From NCBI RefSeq assembly GCF_014385065.1, contig NZ_JACRTA010000003.1, positions 1 through 64,000 of the forward strand: DNA of 64,000 bases, read 5' to 3'. The position numbers and the translations under genes are program-made. The stretch is from Lentihominibacter hominis (GTDB lineage Bacteria; Bacillota; Clostridia; Peptostreptococcales; Anaerovoracaceae). Positions 8,845 through 16,302 of the stretch are shown one piece after another; within the stretch, counting starts at the first letter, position 1, and the number at the start of each line of letters is the position of its first letter. A model generated the notes under the pieces. It saw nothing but the letters and a program-made list of their open reading frames with translations, did no database searches and had not been told where the DNA came from.

Positions 8845-9418
8845 TTTTATTCTTCCTTTCGAAGATCTTACATACTAATACTGAAATAATCATGGAAATC
8901 AAACCGGCAATTATGGATGGGAGAATTATATCCTCAGGAGCGGAGGAACCGAGATCACTTCGTATTTTTATGACTGTTATAGGAACAAGCTGTATCATTG
9001 ACATGCTGAGCGCCATAAACATGCACATGGCATCACTTGCATAGGAGGGATGGGGGTTTTCTTTATCCAAAAGTTCCATAGCTTTTAGTGAGAATATGGT
9101 GGCGCTGTTTCCGGCTCCAAATATATTAGCCATAAAACTCATTATCATCATGGCGATGGTTTTATCGTTTTTTTCGTATGGGAAGAGAAATGATATCAAA
9201 GGTTTCACAGCATTGGATACTTTTTCTATGAGACCGGACACTTCAGCGATCTTCATAAGACCGCTCCATACTGCCATTATACCAGCCAGAGATATTATAA
9301 ACTGAACGGCCTGTGTACAACTGCTCATTAAGCCGTCTGTGAATTCTGCAGTTTTACCGTTAATAATGGAGAAAACGACACCTATGAGGAGCATAAAGCC
9401 CCATATACGATTCATCAT
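8837..9418 (-). CDS. spmA: Spore maturation protein A
   Basis: Partner of SpmB, about 193 residues with several membrane helices and the nucleoside-recognition-domain motif FGAGNSATIFSLKAMELL. The open frame extends upstream to 9478, but the ATG at 9418 has GAGGTG (9430-9425) at 6-nt spacing and gives the family-typical start MMNRIWGFMLLIG, so 9418 is chosen. The gene is divergent from the small membrane protein at 9517. I looked for a SigE-type promoter: a CATATT -35-like element occurs upstream but no convincing -10. Confidence 0.93.
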   Translation of the reverse strand: MMNRIWGFMLLIGVVFSIINGKTAEFTDGLMSSCTQAVQFIISLAGIMAVWSGLMKIAEVSGLIEKVSNAVKPLISFLFPYEKNDKTIAMMIMSFMANIFGAGNSATIFSLKAMELLDKENPHPSYASDAMCMFMALSMSMIQLVPITVIKIRSDLGSSAPEDIILPSIIAGLISMIISVLVCKIFERKNKNA

Positions 9419-9462
9419 AATATACACCTCTACTAAAAATATTCGGTAAAACGAAAAATATG

Positions 9463-9491
9463 TTGAAGAGATTTCCATTTTATGTGATAAT
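9463..9491 (+). promoter_or_regulatory. Sigma-A promoter of the small membrane protein gene
   Basis: TTGAAG (9463-9468) and GATAAT (9486-9491) are 17 nt apart, with a TGT extended -10 element just before. The expected start of transcription falls only a few bases before the ribosome binding site, so the leader is very short. Confidence 0.55.
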
Positions 9492-9516
9492 ATAATAAGT
9501 ATGGGAGGACTTGCCT

Positions 9517-9834
9517 ATGAATATAACGATTGATTTGAAGATGTTGTTATTGATAATTATATGTGTTGCAGTCATAGTGCTGACAGTATATCTAATACGC
9601 TGTTTAAAGCGTCTGGCGGTAACGCTTGAGCATACCAGTGAAGTACTCAAAGATGTAGAGGTTATAACTGATTTGGCAGCAAAGAGGAGTAAGGATGTCG
9701 ATGACATTATAAGTAATGTATCGGATACTGTTTCAGACATAACAGATACGGTAAATGAAAAACAAAGTGTAATATCAATGATAACTGCGATAGTAAAAGC
9801 GATCTTAGCCATTAAGAATGCTTCTGATAAGTAA
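9517..9834 (+). CDS. DUF948-like small membrane protein
   Basis: A 105-residue protein with one N-terminal membrane helix (about residues 9-27), then a heptad-rich amphipathic stretch with repeated Asp-Val/Ile-Ser patterns (VITDLAAKRSKDVDDI, VSDTVSDITDTV) and a short C-terminal helix. This resembles DUF948-type membrane-tethered proteins of Firmicutes, whose role is unknown. The frame is open from a TTG at 9511, but ATG 9517 lies 8 nt from GGGAGG (9503-9508) and is chosen. It may be co-transcribed with the AbrB-like gene 58 bp downstream. Confidence 0.75.
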   Translation: MNITIDLKMLLLIIICVAVIVLTVYLIRCLKRLAVTLEHTSEVLKDVEVITDLAAKRSKDVDDIISNVSDTVSDITDTVNEKQSVISMITAIVKAILAIKNASDK

Positions 9835-9892
9835 AAATAGTTTTGTATAGGCGGTTTCAAAAGTTCAGGGTATTGATTGAAAGGAGTTAGTC

Positions 9893-10135
9893 ATGAAAGC
9901 AATAGGAATTGTAAGAAAAGTTGATGAATTGGGCAGGATCGTATTACCTATAGAGCTTAGGAGAACTTTAAACATAGAAATAAAAGATCCTCTTGAAATA
10001 TACGTTGACGGAGAATCCATCATGCTTAAGAAATATCAGCCGGCCTGCGTTTTCTGTGGGAGTTCCGATGGCATAAAACAAATAAAGGGAAAAAATGTAT
10101 GCAGTAAATGCATAAAGGAGCTGCAGAATTTATAA
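9893..10135 (+). CDS. AbrB/SpoVT-family transition-state regulator with C-terminal zinc ribbon
   Basis: An 80-residue DNA-binding protein. Residues 1-47 form the swapped-hairpin AbrB domain (GIVRKVDELGRIVLPIELRR), used as a dimer to bind DNA. The C-terminal 30 residues hold two CxxC pairs (CVFC and CSKC) that would bind zinc, in place of the multimerisation domain of AbrB or GAF domain of SpoVT. AAAGGAG sits 8 nt before the ATG, and a terminator follows. It may tune stationary-phase or sporulation genes, but no targets can be deduced here. Confidence 0.9.
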   Translation: MKAIGIVRKVDELGRIVLPIELRRTLNIEIKDPLEIYVDGESIMLKKYQPACVFCGSSDGIKQIKGKNVCSKCIKELQNL

Positions 10136-10144
10136 AAAACACAC

Positions 10145-10177
10145 GAAAAAAGGAGCAATTTAATTGTCCTTTTTTTG
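10145..10177 (+). terminator. Terminator after the AbrB-like gene
   Basis: The arms AAAAAAGGA-G-CAAT and ATTGTCCTTTTTT pair with one bulged G and end in seven T residues. Confidence 0.8.
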
Positions 10178-10210
10178 CGTTAAAACAATATGTTTGGCAA
10201 CAATAAATAT

Positions 10211-10276
10211 TAAGGAAGAGGTTTTGTTAATACGTTTTGCTCCCCTTATGTGTAAAACCTGTAAACCTCTTCCTTA
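10211..10276. repeat. 14-bp perfect inverted repeat between abrB-like gene and murA
   Basis: TAAGGAAGAGGTTT (10211-10224) is exactly complementary to 10263-10276, separated by 38 nt that hold a smaller GTTTT/AAAAC pairing (10234-10238 with 10253-10257) and a C-rich loop. No T-run follows, so it is not an ordinary terminator. It sits between the upstream terminator and the murA promoter. It may be a structured small RNA, a protein site or a small mobile repeat; I cannot assign it. Confidence 0.7.
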
Positions 10277-10289
10277 TCATATGTAATCC

Positions 10290-10318
10290 TTGAAATAGTA
10301 TAAGAAAGACAGTATAAT
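10290..10318 (+). promoter_or_regulatory. Sigma-A promoter of murA
   Basis: TTGAAA (10290-10295) and TATAAT (10313-10318) are separated by 17 nt, an almost consensus vegetative promoter 37 nt before the murA start. Confidence 0.8.
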
Positions 10319-10354
10319 ATACTGATTGCGAAGTGAATTTTACGGAGGAAAAAA

Positions 10355-11626
10355 GTGGCAAAATTCCTGGTTCAAAAAAGCGCTCCGTTGCGAGGAGAAG
10401 TGACTATAAGTGGGGCAAAGAATGCTGTTCTTCCAATTATGGCTGCTACGCTTTTGACGGAAGAAAAATGTGAAATAAAAGATGTGCCGGCTCTTCGGGA
10501 TGTAGATGTTATGTGCAGACTTCTGGAAAGCATGGGTGCAGCTGTAGATAAAAGACTTGATGAAAATAAGGTTTCCATAGAAGCAAGGGGGCAGATATCT
10601 TATGAAGCACCCTTTGATCTTGTAAAGATGATGAGAGCTTCAATACTGGTGCTCGGAGCACTTCTTATAAGAACGGGAAGAGCTGTAATACATCTTCCGG
10701 GAGGATGTGCTATAGGCAAAAGACCTGTTGAACTTCATTTGAAAGGGCTGAAGGCTTTGGGAGTAAAAATAGATGAAGAACAGCTTACAAGAGGAATTGT
10801 GGATGCGAGTGCTGAAAAACTTACAGGCAATACCATATATCTGGACTTTCCAAGCGTAGGCGCTACAGAAGTTATAATAATGGCGGCAGCCTTGGCTGAA
10901 GGTACTACTGTTTTGGAAAATGCAGCTCAGGAACCGGAAATTGTTGATTTGGCAAATTTCCTCAATAAAATGGGAGCAAGGATTAAAGGTGCAGGGACTG
11001 ATACCATAAAAATAGATGGTGTAGAATCTCTCAAAGGTGTCTGTCATTATGTTATACCTGATAGAATAGAAGCAGGCACATTTATGGTGGGTGCGGCTAT
11101 GACAAAGGGTAATGTCCTGATCAGGAATGTAGTACCTGATCATCTCAAAGCTGTGATCGCAAAACTTAGAGAGTGTGGCGTTTATATTGAGCAGATGGAA
11201 GATGGTGTCCTTGTGAGAGGAGATATGGGAGAGATCAATTCTACTGATGTCAAAACACTTCCGTATCCCGGATTTCCTACTGATATGCAGTCGCCTTTTA
11301 TGGCTTTGCTGACAGTTGCGAAAGGCCCGAGCGTTGTTATAGAAACTGTTTTTGAAAACAGATTTATGCACGTAGGAGAATTTAATCGTATGGGGGCCAA
11401 TATAAAAATAGATGGTAATTGTGCCATAATACCGGGTCACAAGAAGTTAAGTGGAGCGCAGGTTGTCGCTACAGATTTAAGAGCAGGGGCGGCGGTAGTA
11501 CTTACAGGGCTTGTAGCTGAAGGAACTACAGAAGTTTCACAGATCTATCATGTAGATAGAGGTTATGAAAAGTTTGTAGAAAAACTTAGGTCATTGGGAG
11601 CTAATATTATGAGAGTAGAAGAATAA
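10355..11626 (+). CDS. murA: UDP-N-acetylglucosamine 1-carboxyvinyltransferase
   Basis: Transfers enolpyruvate from phosphoenolpyruvate to UDP-GlcNAc, the first committed step of peptidoglycan synthesis in the cytoplasm. The N-terminal ISGAKNAVLPIMAATLL is the substrate-binding Lys-Asn motif and LPGGCAIGKRPVELH holds catalytic Cys118, the residue alkylated by fosfomycin in sensitive enzymes. The 423-residue length is typical. Translation starts at GTG 10355, 5 nt after GGAGG. It is monocistronic with its own promoter and terminator. Confidence 0.96.
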   Translation: MAKFLVQKSAPLRGEVTISGAKNAVLPIMAATLLTEEKCEIKDVPALRDVDVMCRLLESMGAAVDKRLDENKVSIEARGQISYEAPFDLVKMMRASILVLGALLIRTGRAVIHLPGGCAIGKRPVELHLKGLKALGVKIDEEQLTRGIVDASAEKLTGNTIYLDFPSVGATEVIIMAAALAEGTTVLENAAQEPEIVDLANFLNKMGARIKGAGTDTIKIDGVESLKGVCHYVIPDRIEAGTFMVGAAMTKGNVLIRNVVPDHLKAVIAKLRECGVYIEQMEDGVLVRGDMGEINSTDVKTLPYPGFPTDMQSPFMALLTVAKGPSVVIETVFENRFMHVGEFNRMGANIKIDGNCAIIPGHKKLSGAQVVATDLRAGAAVVLTGLVAEGTTEVSQIYHVDRGYEKFVEKLRSLGANIMRVEE

Positions 11627-11644
11627 TATAATATTAATATTTAC

Positions 11645-11680
11645 AGTGCTGATCGGATGTCAACCGGACAGCACTTTTTA
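11645..11680 (+). terminator. Terminator of murA
   Basis: AGTGCTG (11645-11651) pairs with CAGCACT (11669-11675), with a further CGG/CCG pairing inside the loop, followed by five T residues. Confidence 0.85.
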
Positions 11681-11875
11681 ATTTTCTTTTATTTTAATTT
11701 CGGATGAAATATGTGGTTTCTCATCGTAAATTGAAAACACCAAACAATGTTAAAATTTTACATATGAATATTGTTTTATATATTTTATCTATAATATTTA
11801 TTTTTTAAATGGCATATATTTCTTTTTTCAGGAAATAATAAGGATAATCGTAAATTACATCGAGGAGGATATATT

Positions 11876-12412
11876 ATGAAAGATTTAAAAGGAAGTAAAA
11901 CTTATGATAATCTGCTTATAGCTTTTGCCGGTGAGTCACAGGCAAGAAATAAATATACTTTTTTTGCCTCAAAAGCTAAAGAAGAGGGATATCATCAGAT
12001 CAGCAAAATATTTGAAGATACTGCGGCAAATGAAAAGGAACATGCGGAATTATGGTATAAGCATTTTGCCGGTATAGGAACAACTGAGGAGAATCTTCTT
12101 TCTGCAGCTGAAGGTGAACATTATGAATGGAGTGAAATGTATGCTGATATGGCCAAAGTGGCCAGAGAAGAAGGCTTTACGGAAATAGCGAAGCAAATGG
12201 AAGGCGTGGCAGGTATTGAAAAGCATCATGAGGATCGTTATAAGCAGCTTAGGGAGAACATACAGCAGAATAAGGTGTTTAAGCGTGATGAAGACGTTTT
12301 ATGGATATGCGGCAATTGTGGACATGAACTGACAGGCAAAGAAGCTCCGGAAATATGCCCTGTATGCTTTCATCAAAAGGGATATTTTCAGATAAAGGCA
12401 AAGAATTATTAA
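11876..12412 (+). CDS. rbr: Rubrerythrin
   Basis: A 178-residue non-haem iron peroxidase that reduces hydrogen peroxide in anaerobes, drawing electrons from rubredoxin-like carriers. The N-terminal four-helix diiron domain has the expected carboxylate/His ligands (AGESQARNKY, ANEKEHAE, GIEKHHEDRY). The C-terminal rubredoxin domain has CGNCG and CPVC to bind Fe. A strong CGAGGAGG precedes the ATG. The 195 bases upstream are very AT-rich; they hold TATAAT-like elements but no box I could assign to PerR. It precedes the feo genes with no clear terminator between. Confidence 0.95.
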   Translation: MKDLKGSKTYDNLLIAFAGESQARNKYTFFASKAKEEGYHQISKIFEDTAANEKEHAELWYKHFAGIGTTEENLLSAAEGEHYEWSEMYADMAKVAREEGFTEIAKQMEGVAGIEKHHEDRYKQLRENIQQNKVFKRDEDVLWICGNCGHELTGKEAPEICPVCFHQKGYFQIKAKNY

Positions 12413-12419
12413 AGATATA

Positions 12420-12499
12420 AAGTTATAACTAAAAATATATTGACAAAATAATATACAAGTGGTAAGTTATAGCTAATGAGGTTAGTAAATATTAACTAA
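12420..12499 (+). promoter_or_regulatory. feoA promoter with repeated putative metal-regulator operators
   Basis: A consensus TTGACA (12440-12445) is followed after 17 nt by a weak TAAGTT (12463-12468). Two 13-mers, AAGTTATAACTAA (12420-12432) and AAGTTATAGCTAA (12464-12476), differ at one base and are 44 bp apart; the second overlaps the -10. A third, near-palindromic element TTAGTAAATATTAACTAA (12482-12499, two mismatches to perfect symmetry) follows. The arrangement suits an iron-dependent repressor of the DtxR type. Family assignment is inference. Confidence 0.55.
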
Positions 12500-12535
12500 T
12501 CCATATAATAAAAATGAAAGCCAGAGGGAAATGTC

Positions 12536-12751
12536 ATGAATTTAAATGATGCTAATGTTGGTGAAACATATATTGTAGAGGATATTGAAACAGACGATGA
12601 AGAGTTAAAGGCATTCCTTTTCTCGCTGGGATGTTACAGCGGGGAGCCTGTTACTGTGATATCTCATTTAAAAGGCGGCTGTACGGTTTCCATTAAAGAT
12701 GGAAGATACAATATTGATAATGGCATAGCAAGTGCAGTTTTAATAAAATAG
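12536..12751 (+). CDS. feoA: Ferrous iron transport protein A
   Basis: A 71-residue SH3-like FeoA domain protein, the small cytoplasmic partner of the FeoB transporter. The pattern N-terminal strand, LFSLGCYSGEPVTVI, and C-terminal IDNGIASAVLI fits FeoA. The ribosome binding site is weak (AGAGGGAAA before ATG). The stop codon lies within the left arm of a strong hairpin terminator, so feoA and feoB may be expressed at different levels. Confidence 0.9.
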   Translation: MNLNDANVGETYIVEDIETDDEELKAFLFSLGCYSGEPVTVISHLKGGCTVSIKDGRYNIDNGIASAVLIK

Positions 12752-12772
12752 TGATTTAAATCACTATTTTTT
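12745..12772 (+). terminator. Intra-operon terminator between feoA and feoB
   Basis: AAAATAGTGATTT and its exact complement form a 26-nt perfect palindrome (12745-12770) followed by more T residues. Its left arm includes the feoA stop codon TAG (12749-12751). Confidence 0.75.
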
Positions 12773-12781
12773 ATGGGCATC

Positions 12782-12799
12782 AGTTAGCTTCAGGTAACT
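12782..12799 (+). promoter_or_regulatory. Inverted AGTTA-N8-TAACT element upstream of feoB
   Basis: AGTTA (12782-12786) and TAACT (12795-12799) are complementary across 8 nt. The half-sites match those in the feoA promoter region, which suggests a further site of the same regulator between feoA and feoB. No clear -35/-10 pair was found with it. Confidence 0.35.
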
Positions 12800-12850
12800 A
12801 TTTATTTGTTATATATTTACTAATAATGAGAGGAAATAGGAGGATATTTT

Positions 12851-14869
12851 ATGAGAATTGCTTTTGCCGGCAACCCTAATAGTGGTAAGACGACAATGTA
12901 TAATGCACTGACGGGGGAAAATGAACGCGTTGGTAACTGGGCCGGGGTTACTATAGGTAAAAAGGAGAGTCCGATAAAAAAGGAGTTCTATGATTTTGTA
13001 GAAGAAATCATTGCAGTGGACTTACCGGGAGCGTATTCAATGTCACCGTTTACGCCTGAGGAAGGTATTACAAGCGGATATGTGAGAGATGAGAATCCAG
13101 ATGCTATAATTAATATAGTTGATGCTACGAATCTGAGCAGAAGTTTATTCTTTACGACTCAGCTTCTGGAACTTGGAATTCCTGTAGTAGTTGCTCTTAA
13201 TAAGAGTGATATAAATGAAAAACAAAATACGGAAATTGATACTGAAGCTTTATCTAAAAAACTGAATTGCCCTATTATAAAAACTGTTTCAACGTCATCG
13301 GATAAAACGGGCCTTAAGGAAGCTGTAAATGCGGCTGTTGAATTGAATGGAAACGGTCAGAAAGCTCCTTATCTTCAAGCTGATATAGATCTTCATGATA
13401 AAAAAGCAGTTGAAGCGGAAGACAGAAAGCGTTTTGATTTTGTAAATAAAATCGTAAAGGAAGTGGAAACGCGTAAAGTTCTGACAAAAGAAAGAAATTC
13501 GCAAGACAAGGTGGATTCTGTACTTACAAATAAGGTTGCAGGAATTCTGATCTTTGCGGCTGTCATGTGGGCAGTATTTTGGATATCGCAGTCAAAAGTA
13601 GGTCCGCTTATTGCTGACTGGCTTGTGGGATGGATTGAAACTTTCCAGGGATGGGTTTCAGGTCTTCTTGAAAACAGCTCTCCGCTTCTTCAGGCTATAT
13701 TGGCGGATGGTATCGTTGGCGGCGTAGGTGCTGTAGTTGGCTTCCTGCCATTAGTAATGGTAATGTATTTCCTTATTGCACTCTTGGAAGATTGTGGTTA
13801 TATGGCCCGAGTAAGTGTAGTAATGGATCCTATATTTAAGCGTGTAGGCCTTTCAGGTAAGTCTATAATTCCGATCATAATCGGTACAGGCTGCGGAATA
13901 CCGGGCATAATGGCAAGCCGTACTATCAGAGATGAGAGAGAAAGAAGAGCTACTGCAATGCTTACGACATTTATTCCATGCGGAGCTAAGATTCCGGTTA
14001 TAGCGTTGTTTGCAGGAGCATTTTTCTCAGGCGCTTCATGGGTTAATGCTTTGATGTATTTTGTGGGCATATTGCTTATTTTCTTAGGAGCATTACTTAT
14101 TAAAGGAATTACGGGATATAAATATAGAAAATCATTCTTTATTATGGAACTTCCGAGCTACAAACTTCCTAGTCTTAAGAGAGCCTGCTTCTCAATGCTT
14201 GAGCGAGCTAAGGCGTACATAATCAAGGCTGCTACTATTATATTGGTTTGTAACTGTGTAGTTCAACTGATGCAGACCTTTAACTGGAAATTCCAGGTTG
14301 TGGGTGAAGATGCAGCAGATACTTCGATTCTGGCATCTATAGCCTCACCGTTTGCAGTTCTGCTGGTACCTTTGGGATTCGGAGCTTGGCAGTTGGCGGC
14401 AGCGGCAATTACAGGTTTTATAGCAAAAGAAAATGTTGTTGGTACACTAGCTGTAGTTTATTCCATCACAAGATTTATTGATACTGATGAGCTGGCTCTT
14501 ACAGGAGGAGCAAATGAAGTAGCTGTTACAATGGGACTTACTACAGTAACTGCTCTGGCATATCTGATGTTTAACCTTTTCACACCTCCTTGCTTCGCAG
14601 CTATAGGAGCGATGAATTCTGAAATGAAGAGTGCTAAGTGGCTGTGGGGAGCTATAGGTCTTCAGCTGGGTACAGGATATACAGTAGCATTCTTGGTATA
14701 TCAGTTTGGTACGCTTTTTACGGAAGGACATCTTGGAAATGCATTTATACCTGGATTGATTGCTGTATTGATCATGGCGGCTATAGTAGTTGTGATTTCT
14801 CGCAGATCGAGACAGAAATTTGATGTGGAATATTCGTTGCACAATAAAGGAACGGGGGCATCTGTATGA
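12851..14869 (+). CDS. feoB: Ferrous iron transporter B
   Basis: A 672-residue inner-membrane Fe(II) transporter with a G-protein domain. Residues 1-165 contain G1 GNPNSGKTT, G3 DLPGAYS and G4 NKSD; a helical spacer follows, then about ten membrane segments from residue 225 onward including the two Gate/nucleoside-recognition regions (IIGTGCGIPGIMASR, FIPCGAKIPVIALF) with the conserved Cys residues. AGGAGG lies 9 nt before the ATG. Its stop overlaps the start of the small FeoB-associated gene by ATGA. The length is shorter than the 770 residues of E. coli FeoB but usual for clostridial forms. Confidence 0.96.
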   Translation: MRIAFAGNPNSGKTTMYNALTGENERVGNWAGVTIGKKESPIKKEFYDFVEEIIAVDLPGAYSMSPFTPEEGITSGYVRDENPDAIINIVDATNLSRSLFFTTQLLELGIPVVVALNKSDINEKQNTEIDTEALSKKLNCPIIKTVSTSSDKTGLKEAVNAAVELNGNGQKAPYLQADIDLHDKKAVEAEDRKRFDFVNKIVKEVETRKVLTKERNSQDKVDSVLTNKVAGILIFAAVMWAVFWISQSKVGPLIADWLVGWIETFQGWVSGLLENSSPLLQAILADGIVGGVGAVVGFLPLVMVMYFLIALLEDCGYMARVSVVMDPIFKRVGLSGKSIIPIIIGTGCGIPGIMASRTIRDERERRATAMLTTFIPCGAKIPVIALFAGAFFSGASWVNALMYFVGILLIFLGALLIKGITGYKYRKSFFIMELPSYKLPSLKRACFSMLERAKAYIIKAATIILVCNCVVQLMQTFNWKFQVVGEDAADTSILASIASPFAVLLVPLGFGAWQLAAAAITGFIAKENVVGTLAVVYSITRFIDTDELALTGGANEVAVTMGLTTVTALAYLMFNLFTPPCFAAIGAMNSEMKSAKWLWGAIGLQLGTGYTVAFLVYQFGTLFTEGHLGNAFIPGLIAVLIMAAIVVVISRRSRQKFDVEYSLHNKGTGASV

Positions 14870-15048
14870 TAACTGATATCATTGTCGGATTGATAATACT
14901 GCTGATAGTTGCCGGCGCGGTAGCTTATATAATAAGGGCAAAGAAAAGAGGTGCCAGATGTGTAGGCTGTCCTGATGCCGGATGCTGTTCACCTAAAAAG
15001 GAGCAGGAACATTCAGGATGTGGATGCGGTTGTCACAGCAGTAAATGA
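14866..15048 (+). CDS. FeoB-associated Cys-rich membrane protein
   Basis: A 60-residue protein with an N-terminal membrane helix (about residues 4-24), a basic stretch, and a C-terminal tail with eight cysteines (CVGC, CC, CGCGC) plus a histidine. It matches the small FeoB-associated Cys-rich proteins found after feoB in Firmicutes, thought to assist ferrous iron handling. The start overlaps the feoB stop (ATGA), so translation is coupled. A terminator follows. Confidence 0.9.
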   Translation: MITDIIVGLIILLIVAGAVAYIIRAKKRGARCVGCPDAGCCSPKKEQEHSGCGCGCHSSK

Positions 15049-15075
15049 TAAAATACAGATTTACAGATAAATAAG

Positions 15076-15122
15076 AACGGGTGCTATGTTGCTGGTGAGA
15101 CCAATAACATAGCGCCCGTTTT
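15076..15122. terminator. Bidirectional terminator between feo operon and spoIID
   Basis: A 15-bp stem with one mismatch (AACGGGTGCTATGTT / AACATAGCGCCCGTT) encloses a short loop and is flanked by T-rich DNA on both sides. It ends just at the spoIID stop codon. Confidence 0.8.
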
Positions 15123-16203
15123 AATATACTTGAGTTCCGCTGTAATAATGAGAAAGGATATCCTTATAATTATATCCGTTTTTTGCCATACCATCTGCTC
15201 CATATTGGCTCATACCCACTCCATGTCCTGAACCATTGGAAGTGAATGTCACAGTATCTTCGGAAATATTTATTGTAAAATTGGCTGATGGAAGATTAAG
15301 TGCTTCCCGAACTTCCCTGCCTTTTAGTATTCCGTTTCCTATCTGCATTTTTTCTACTCTGTTTCCGTTGCTTCTGTTGATGATTTTGATGGTATCGGCG
15401 GTTATTGTTCCAAATGATATATTGGGATATTTATTTTTTACTGCGGCAGAAATTTCAGCTATAGAAAAGGAATGTTGCTCTTCCTGATGAGTAGCTTCAT
15501 CCTCATATGGGCTGTCTACGCTCACAAGGTATGGTACGGCAGAGGCGAAGACATCTTCTGAATTCTCTGTTTTTCCTCCGCTTGAAGAATGGAAGAGAGC
15601 TTGTTCTACAAGTTCTCCATTATAATATAGCAGCTGCCCTTTTGTTTCATCAGCAGCACGGCATATTTTTTTCCAGCCATCATTCATCCAGTCCTTTCCT
15701 TTTAATGCTTCAAGTTCAGACTCATTTTTGTATACCTGACAGTGGGTACTGTCGCAGAGTGGTGCATCTGGATGTGCCTCGGGATTGCTTCCGGACTGAG
15801 CTTTAAGGACTCTTGCAAGAGAATAGGTTCTGGCTGCTACTGCTTGAGCTTTTAGAGCTTCTATGTGAAAATCGGAGGGCATTTCTCCAGATATGACACC
15901 TTTTACATAATTCTCAAAATTTACGGTTTCAACTTTTTTGGATTCAGTTCTGTATATGTTTATTGTTTCGGGAACTTCTTTTAATTGAAATTCCGCTTGA
16001 GGTATAAGTTCTTTTTCCGGTTCATCAGTATTGGGAGATATCTTTGTCAGAATATAGGGGATGAATATAAGCAGTATGCAGATGGTAAGTATTGTGATAA
16101 ATATGGGTTTTATGAAAGGGATGTCCATAGCAGATCCCCATATATCCAAAAATGAATTGATATGTTTTTTTAATTTTCTCTTTTTTCTTATTCTTCGTTT
16201 CAT
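15121..16203 (-). CDS. spoIID: Stage II sporulation protein D
   Basis: Peptidoglycan lytic transglycosylase that, with SpoIIP and SpoIIM, drives septal membrane migration during engulfment. A basic cytoplasmic N-terminus (MKRRIRKKRK) and one membrane helix (about residues 36-57) lead to the extracytoplasmic SpoIID domain. The catalytic-region Glu lies in SGEMPSDFHIEALKAQ with AVAARTYSLAR after it; the conserved CDSTHCQVY metal-binding segment and the GHGVGMSQYGA signature are present. Length is about 361 residues. The open frame starts at 16233, but AGGAG (16216-16212) fits ATG 16203 (8 nt) or 16206. SpoIIP/SpoIIM are not in the window. Confidence 0.94.
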   Translation of the reverse strand: MKRRIRKKRKLKKHINSFLDIWGSAMDIPFIKPIFITILTICILLIFIPYILTKISPNTDEPEKELIPQAEFQLKEVPETINIYRTESKKVETVNFENYVKGVISGEMPSDFHIEALKAQAVAARTYSLARVLKAQSGSNPEAHPDAPLCDSTHCQVYKNESELEALKGKDWMNDGWKKICRAADETKGQLLYYNGELVEQALFHSSSGGKTENSEDVFASAVPYLVSVDSPYEDEATHQEEQHSFSIAEISAAVKNKYPNISFGTITADTIKIINRSNGNRVEKMQIGNGILKGREVREALNLPSANFTINISEDTVTFTSNGSGHGVGMSQYGADGMAKNGYNYKDILSHYYSGTQVY

Positions 16204-16232
16204 CATGCAGTCTCCTAAAATATATTTGTACA

Positions 16233-16261
16233 AGTTTATGATAAAATTCCAAAACTATGAC
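16233..16261 (-). promoter_or_regulatory. Candidate SigE promoter of spoIID
   Basis: On the minus strand GTCATAGT (16261-16254) is followed after 13 nt by CATAAACT (16240-16233). Each differs by one base from the mother-cell SigE pattern (GTCATATT and CATACAMT), and the expected start lies about 10 nt before the ribosome binding site. spoIID is a classic SigE gene in B. subtilis. Confidence 0.5.
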
Positions 16262-16302
16262 CTGATATGGTGTATAATAATAAATTATAGTAGGAGATAA
16301 AG

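Noticed and set aside
10640..11440. 266-codon open frame on the minus strand opposite murA
   Set aside because: It lies wholly inside murA, is rich in His/Tyr/Ser/Phe from antisense reading, and has no ribosome binding site.
11681..11875. PerR or Fur box upstream of rubrerythrin
   Set aside because: The region is nearly all A and T, so weak palindromes are expected by chance; none matches a TTATAAT-type box well enough, though AAACAAT/ATTGTTT arms occur.
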